Shown here piece by piece: positions 59,781 to 64,000 of a DNA stretch of 64,000 bases. Position 1 is the stretch's first letter. Every line of letters starts with the position of its first letter. The notes under the pieces were generated by a model. It did not search any database. It worked only from the letters and a program-made list of their open reading frames with translations, and was not told where the DNA came from. Source of the stretch: a bacterium (GTDB lineage: Bacteria; BMS3Abin14); assembly GCA_020350725.1 (NCBI GenBank), contig CP070719.1:2276718-2340717 (forward strand), read 5' to 3'. Both the position numbers and the translations under genes were made by a program.

Positions 59781-61040
59781 TCACGGTCGGCCGGTTGGCA
59801 GGGCCCTCCAATCCTCCAGGAACCTCCTCCCTCCATGCTCCATGATCCTGTCGATGTCCATGGTATTCCTCTTCCGGTCAACCGCTTCCCGGACCACCCG
59901 GATATCTTCAGGATCACCGTCGTGCAGATATCCGAACTTGAGGAGGTTTCCCAGAGGGAGGAGGGCGGGGACAGTGTAATAATCGCTCCCCGGCGGGCCG
60001 TCACGGCCCACATACATCCCGAAAAGGGGTCTCGGTTCACCGAGAAGGATCTCGGCCGTGTAGAGGGGATCGCACGGCGACAGGTACCTCATATCGTAAT
60101 CGATCTCCACCCCGCCTGCCCTCTTTCCATACGTGACGTCAAATCCCCTCAGGAGGGGCGGGTTTTCTCCGCTCAGGAGGTAGTCCAGGTAACGGCTCCA
60201 TCGGATGACCCGGTGTGCCACGGGTTCGCCGGAGTCCGAGGCCGGGTAGATCTCGTTGGACCGGAGGGCCACGTCCACCGAGACCCGCCCGTCCCCGGGC
60301 AGGGGCAGGTCCTTGCCCAGGAGATAGGATCTGTGGTGGTTGTGCTGGGCCAGGACCATGGCGACGGGAGACAGGCCCTCGTCCAGGACCACGTGCACGG
60401 CGACGAAATTGTCCAGCTCGTGCCAGTCCTCACTGCTGAAACCGGCCAGGACCATGAGGATGTCGACGTACCAGGGAAGTCTGGCCGGGAGGCCGCTGAC
60501 GGCAAAGAGCGCATTGTATTTCAGAAAGGTCAGGCGGCGGGTGCCCTTCCCGCCCTCCCCGTCCGGGAAGTCAACCGCTTCCCGGTAGACTCTCCCGTAG
60601 AGGACCGGCCGCCGGGTCTCAAGGGCAACCTCCCGCTCCTGGCCGAGCTTTCTGTCCCATCCCGCCCTTCGGTACCGGTCGAGGGAGAAATCCACAAAGA
60701 CACCCCGTTTTCCCCGGTTGGCGTCGAGGACCTCGCGGGTCACGGCCGGTGAGAGGACCTCCCGATCGGGGAAGCGGAGCAGAGCGGCGTGGGGGAGATA
60801 GTCGCGGTAGAGATCGATGGGGTACCTGCCTCCGGGTGGAAGGATCAGGCGCGGTCGGTAACGCTCGAGCAGCGCCCTGTCCTCGGGAGAGGTTCCCCGG
60901 TACCCCTCGCCATCACACCGGTCCCGGTAATATGAGGCAAATCCGGGGTAGTCGGCAAAGGTGTGGTATCCGTCCCCCGAACATCCACCCAGGGCGAAAA
61001 AAAAGATTGGAAGAAGTATTGGACCAAGGATCCTGGTCAC
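59781..61040 (-). CDS. Lipoprotein of unknown function
   Basis: GTG 61040 opens a 419-residue protein with a lipoprotein signal (ILLPIFFFALGGC, Cys at 20). The mature part is rich in Arg, Asp and aromatic residues (YHTFADYPGFASYYRDRC, HELDNFVAVHVVLDEG, VLAQHNHHRSYLLG, RYLSPCDPLYTAEILLGEPR). Several His residues and paired acidic residues could bind metal. No family recognised. Length and signal support a real gene. It lies 156 bp after the cytochrome-like gene on the same strand. Confidence 0.7.
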   Translation of the reverse strand: MTRILGPILLPIFFFALGGCSGDGYHTFADYPGFASYYRDRCDGEGYRGTSPEDRALLERYRPRLILPPGGRYPIDLYRDYLPHAALLRFPDREVLSPAVTREVLDANRGKRGVFVDFSLDRYRRAGWDRKLGQEREVALETRRPVLYGRVYREAVDFPDGEGGKGTRRLTFLKYNALFAVSGLPARLPWYVDILMVLAGFSSEDWHELDNFVAVHVVLDEGLSPVAMVLAQHNHHRSYLLGKDLPLPGDGRVSVDVALRSNEIYPASDSGEPVAHRVIRWSRYLDYLLSGENPPLLRGFDVTYGKRAGGVEIDYDMRYLSPCDPLYTAEILLGEPRPLFGMYVGRDGPPGSDYYTVPALLPLGNLLKFGYLHDGDPEDIRVVREAVDRKRNTMDIDRIMEHGGRRFLEDWRALPTGRP

Positions 61041-61196
61041 CTGAACCCATTCCCCCGAACCCGATGGGCAAATTCCGGAGATTGCTCCGTCGGCCCCAAC
61101 AGCCCGAGCCTCCTCCAGATATTGGCATTTCCTTCCGGATGTCAGATGCCGGATCTCCAGGCTTTGGCGGTCTCCCTCTTCCTTTGCCGCCTCTTT

Positions 61197-62150
61197 TCAC
61201 AGCCGCCACAGGGCCACGACGGCAAGAATGACGAGGCAGGCGGCGGTCCCCAGGTAGATCGCCCTGTAGTACCATCGGGTCACATTGCTCTTCTCACCTC
61301 GACCCCCGAGGAGCCTGCCCGCCCTCGGGACCCTCTCCAGGACATCCGGTCCGTGGGGGGCATCCCGGAAGCTGTCGCTCAGATCCTGCCCCGCATGGTG
61401 ACCGCCCGGATGGATGCCATGCCGCCAGAGGTTGCGGCCGGTCAGGTCGTAGATGACTCCGTCGGCGGCCGCCAGGGCCTTCCTCTTGCCCCTTCCCGTG
61501 AAGAGGGACAGATCGCCTGTGGTCAGTTCGACCGGTCTGCCGCCGTCGATCTCTTTGGACAACTGCCGGTACCGCCGCCCGGCATAGGGGACGATGTACC
61601 ACGTGATGAACACTGTGGTCGCCAGCAGGCAGAGAACGGCCAGGATCTTCAGGACGAGGAGGAGACCGAAACGGGACGTGAGAAGGCCCGGTATGAACAG
61701 GACCTTCATGTAGGCCAGGAAGGGGCCGGCAACGATAACCACCGCTGCCCCGTACCACATCTGGCGGAGATATCCCCTGGGGGGGGAGGGAAAATCCCGA
61801 TGCCGAAGTGCAGCGGGAAGGAAGAGATAGAGAAAGATCCCCACCCATCCCACTCCGAACAGGATGTGGATGAGATAGGCAGCCGCGTGCAGGATACGCT
61901 GCCCCGGAGTGACGAGAAGTAAGGGGTCGACAGGGGGGGTGGCGCTCTGGAGGGCCTCACGGAAGGCCTCCCCTGAGGGGGTGAGAGGTCCCCCGCCGAA
62001 GGGCGAGATGTGGCAGTGGGAGCAGGCTTGTCCGGTGGCCTTGGCGAAGGGCGGCATGGCGCCGCCCACATCCGGCCGCACCAGGATGAGGGCGACCAGT
62101 GCACACGCGACGGACAGGAACAGGACTGATGCCGGCGGCCCGGATCTCAT
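61197..62150 (-). CDS. Membrane cytochrome with c-type heme site and cytochrome b5-like domain
   Basis: The 317-residue protein has a signal (VLFLSVACALVALILV) and a single heme c motif CSHCH at 43-47. Four membrane helices at about 85-190 follow (HAAAYLIHILFGVGWVGIFLYLFL, cut), with His residues that could hold heme b. Residues 215-285 form a small cytochrome b5-like domain (DGVIYDLTGRNLW, HHAGQDLSDSF, APHGPDVLERVPRAG). A last membrane helix ends the protein. It probably passes electrons across the membrane. Its ATG overlaps the stop of the upstream P-loop gene (ATGA), so the two are coupled. Confidence 0.8.
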   Translation of the reverse strand: MRSGPPASVLFLSVACALVALILVRPDVGGAMPPFAKATGQACSHCHISPFGGGPLTPSGEAFREALQSATPPVDPLLLVTPGQRILHAAAYLIHILFGVGWVGIFLYLFLPAALRHRDFPSPPRGYLRQMWYGAAVVIVAGPFLAYMKVLFIPGLLTSRFGLLLVLKILAVLCLLATTVFITWYIVPYAGRRYRQLSKEIDGGRPVELTTGDLSLFTGRGKRKALAAADGVIYDLTGRNLWRHGIHPGGHHAGQDLSDSFRDAPHGPDVLERVPRAGRLLGGRGEKSNVTRWYYRAIYLGTAACLVILAVVALWRL

Positions 62151-63946
62151 GACCGGTCCCTCGAGATGAGCTCAAACAGGGCATGTGCAGCCTCCCGCGG
62201 GCCCTCGATCTCGAAGCCGGGAAGGGCCAGCCGGGTCCGGATCTGGGCGAAGAAGGCCCCGGACGAGAAGGCGGCCTCGAAGGTCCTCACGGCCAGTTCC
62301 TCGTGCATGTCCCTGTACTGGGGAGGCCCGAAGATATTGGCGAAGTAGCTGTGCACGAGTCCGATGGAGGTGGTTGTCCCCTTGGCCATGGCGGCGCCCT
62401 CGCGGAAGACCCTCAGGGCGGCCTGTGGGGTCGGCAGGGGATCGACAATGGGGTGGTCCGGGTCCACCTGCTCGTAGTTGTTGGTGTACAGGACGTAGTC
62501 CACGGGGTACCCGGCCGTGACCTCCTCCAGGAAGGCCACCGGCACGACGACTCTGGCATTGACCTTCTGGGGGCTCATGATGATAGCCCGGTCCACCTGG
62601 TTGAAGGCGTACTCCCGGGCGAGATCGTCCAGACGGATGAAGGCACCGATCTCCGTGCCGTAGCCGTGAACCCTTCCGTCAGACCCTATCTCGAGGGAGC
62701 CCATGTCGTCGGCGACGATGGTCATGTCACTGATGGAGTCCCGGCCCAGGGTTCTGAGAGCCTCCAGCGTCTCTGACTTGCCCGTGGCGGTGTCCCCCAT
62801 GATGAGGAGGCTGGCCGTCCTCCCGTTCCTCAGGGTGATCCTTGTCATGGCCCCGTGGAAGGGCATCCGCCCCCTCTTCATGACCCGGACATTGTGGAGA
62901 GTGAGGGCCATCTTCTTCAGATAACCGAAATACCCGAAACGGTCCTCCCCGGGCACCGCGGCGATGAGGAGGTCGTTCGCCTCATCATCGAAGAAGACCG
63001 TGGGCAGGTCCCCGTACCGCCCCAATTGATCGGACGGGACGCCATAGAGGTAGATCGCCTCCGGGCCGGAGGCGATCTGCTCGTCGGTGGCCAGCTCGAA
63101 GAGATTGGCCAGGGAACAGCCGAGACCCATGAACCGACGATTGAAGTAGATGAATATGACGACGGGACCGACCTGGGCGGGATAGCAGAGCCACTGCTCC
63201 GGGTCGAGATCCAGGTTCTCCAGGGGATTCGTTTCGACCTTCAGGAACTCTCCGGTTCGCCGGTTCTCCGGGGGATCGATGATAAGGGGAGGGTTGATGA
63301 GGACCTGGCGGACAAAGGGGATGTTGTCCAGACCGGCAACCGTGCCGACGGTGGAGGGCCATTGCCTCTGCACGGCTATGATCCCCACGTCGCACCCGGC
63401 CGAGACCTGACGATAGATGCGGAGGCGATCCCCGGTGATGTTCTCGCAGATGTCTCGATAGAGGGCCCGGACCAGGTGTTTAAGTCTTTCCACAGTGATG
63501 TTGAAGGTCCTGTATGGTCTCCTGTCGTGGCTGTTGGGGCCCTGCTCGGAGGTGCATATCAGGTACCTGTCATGGGCCCGCCAGAAGTCATAGAAACCCT
63601 CGATAAAGAGATGCAGAGCCCTCCTGTCATTCAGGTAGTGGTCTCCATCCGCGGCAACCCTGGCGGCGTTCTCCAGCCGGGTCTCGGAGAGGTTCCGAAG
63701 CAGGGAGAGCAGGCGTCGGCGGCCCCCGGGGGCTGTCACGTCCGGCGCCATCCTCGCCAGGATCGGACTGGCGTGTCGTTCGAGGTCGTCGAGGTAGAAG
63801 CCGAGAACGGTCTCGAATGCCCTGCTGTTGACCAACTCCTCGGTAGTGGCGCACAGGATCCCCTCCGTGGACAGGATGACCTGCCGATCGTCCCTGACGA
63901 GGGATCTCAGGTAGATGTCGGGCTTACTGGATGGAGGCATGGTCAT
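62147..63946 (-). CDS. P-loop protein related to HPr kinase/PEP carboxykinase
   Basis: The 599-residue protein has a helical N-terminal half and a C-terminal P-loop domain with LLIMGDTATGKSETLEALRTL near 370 and IVADDMGSLEIG after it. This phosphate-binding layout is shared by HPr kinases and PEP carboxykinases. FHGAMTRITLRNG and GYGTEIGAFIRLDDL support a PEPCK-like fold. Catalytic specificity is unknown and the 350-residue N-terminal half is not recognised. It is translationally coupled to the membrane cytochrome gene, which suggests a shared role. Confidence 0.72.
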   Translation of the reverse strand: MTMPPSSKPDIYLRSLVRDDRQVILSTEGILCATTEELVNSRAFETVLGFYLDDLERHASPILARMAPDVTAPGGRRRLLSLLRNLSETRLENAARVAADGDHYLNDRRALHLFIEGFYDFWRAHDRYLICTSEQGPNSHDRRPYRTFNITVERLKHLVRALYRDICENITGDRLRIYRQVSAGCDVGIIAVQRQWPSTVGTVAGLDNIPFVRQVLINPPLIIDPPENRRTGEFLKVETNPLENLDLDPEQWLCYPAQVGPVVIFIYFNRRFMGLGCSLANLFELATDEQIASGPEAIYLYGVPSDQLGRYGDLPTVFFDDEANDLLIAAVPGEDRFGYFGYLKKMALTLHNVRVMKRGRMPFHGAMTRITLRNGRTASLLIMGDTATGKSETLEALRTLGRDSISDMTIVADDMGSLEIGSDGRVHGYGTEIGAFIRLDDLAREYAFNQVDRAIIMSPQKVNARVVVPVAFLEEVTAGYPVDYVLYTNNYEQVDPDHPIVDPLPTPQAALRVFREGAAMAKGTTTSIGLVHSYFANIFGPPQYRDMHEELAVRTFEAAFSSGAFFAQIRTRLALPGFEIEGPREAAHALFELISRDRS

Positions 63947-64000
63947 GGGAGTTCCGTCCTCTCTCGTGCGTCTCCGTCAGGGCAAGGATGGTACGGTCAG
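63924..64000 (-). CDS. C-terminal fragment of an unrecognised protein (cut by the window edge)
   Basis: On the minus strand a frame open from the window edge ends in TAA at 63924-63926 and reads TILALTETHERGRNSHDHA near its end. It overlaps the start of the P-loop gene by 23 bp, which is common in operons. The fragment is too short to identify. Confidence 0.3.
   Translation of the reverse strand, partial: DRTILALTETHERGRNSHDHASIQ

Overview
The window reads as chromosomal DNA of a GC-rich, anaerobic, selenocysteine-using bacterium, most likely from the Desulfobacterota (former Deltaproteobacteria). That placement is inference. It rests on hgcAB mercury-methylation genes, three or more in-frame UGA selenoprotein genes, hemerythrin and ferritin-like proteins, and dispersed GGGGTCAGAGCACTT repeats. 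No rRNA, tRNA, CRISPR array, prophage or transposase gene was seen.

Region 1 (0.4-7.8 kb, all minus strand) is a mercury/selenium island. It holds a MerB-like organometallic lyase in which both catalytic cysteines are UGA codons (SaoL type), a small cysteine-rich cluster-protein fragment, a hemerythrin, hgcB and hgcA, a broken PAS gene, an ABM-type monooxygenase, a ferritin-like diiron protein, msrA, and a periplasmic MerP/HMA-like selenoprotein. Two six-copy clusters of GGGGTCAGAGCACTT, in opposite orientation, bracket the hgcBA-to-MerP-like segment. Genes to make methylmercury, and a candidate lyase able to break carbon-metal bonds, therefore lie about 2.3 kb apart.

Region 2 (7.8-22.2 kb) is mostly ordinary single genes: an O-methyltransferase, DUF488, a flavodoxin-like reductase, UPF0316, mscL, a LuxR-type regulator divergent from two secreted proteins (one with a Gly/Pro tail), a DHODH-like enzyme, mtgA, and SWIM and SpoIIAA-like small proteins. 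Region 3 (22.4-26.1 kb) is a TPP-riboswitch-controlled thiF-G-H-S-E operon. Region 4 (26.3-45.3 kb) carries an acyltransferase, several secreted or membrane proteins of unknown role, a 606-residue unknown protein, tandem DUF4139 genes, a PLD-type lipoprotein, a multicopper oxidase, wrbA, fbp and an EamA-ICMT fusion.

Region 5 (45.6-55.3 kb) is osmolyte related: an ehuBCDA-like ectoine/hydroxyectoine ABC transporter, followed by a TPR protein, fructokinase, a sucrose-phosphate synthase/phosphatase fusion and sucrose synthase. Region 6 (55.9-58.8 kb) is a second selenium locus: a selenocysteine rhodanese fused to a rubrerythrin-like domain, plus an FAD oxidoreductase of the family found fused to SelD. 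The pair is enclosed by a 113-bp near-perfect inverted repeat. Region 7 (59-64 kb) holds small membrane proteins, a lipoprotein, a cytochrome c/b5 membrane protein and a P-loop kinase-like protein. SelA, SelB, SelC and SelD are not in the window and are predicted elsewhere in the genome.
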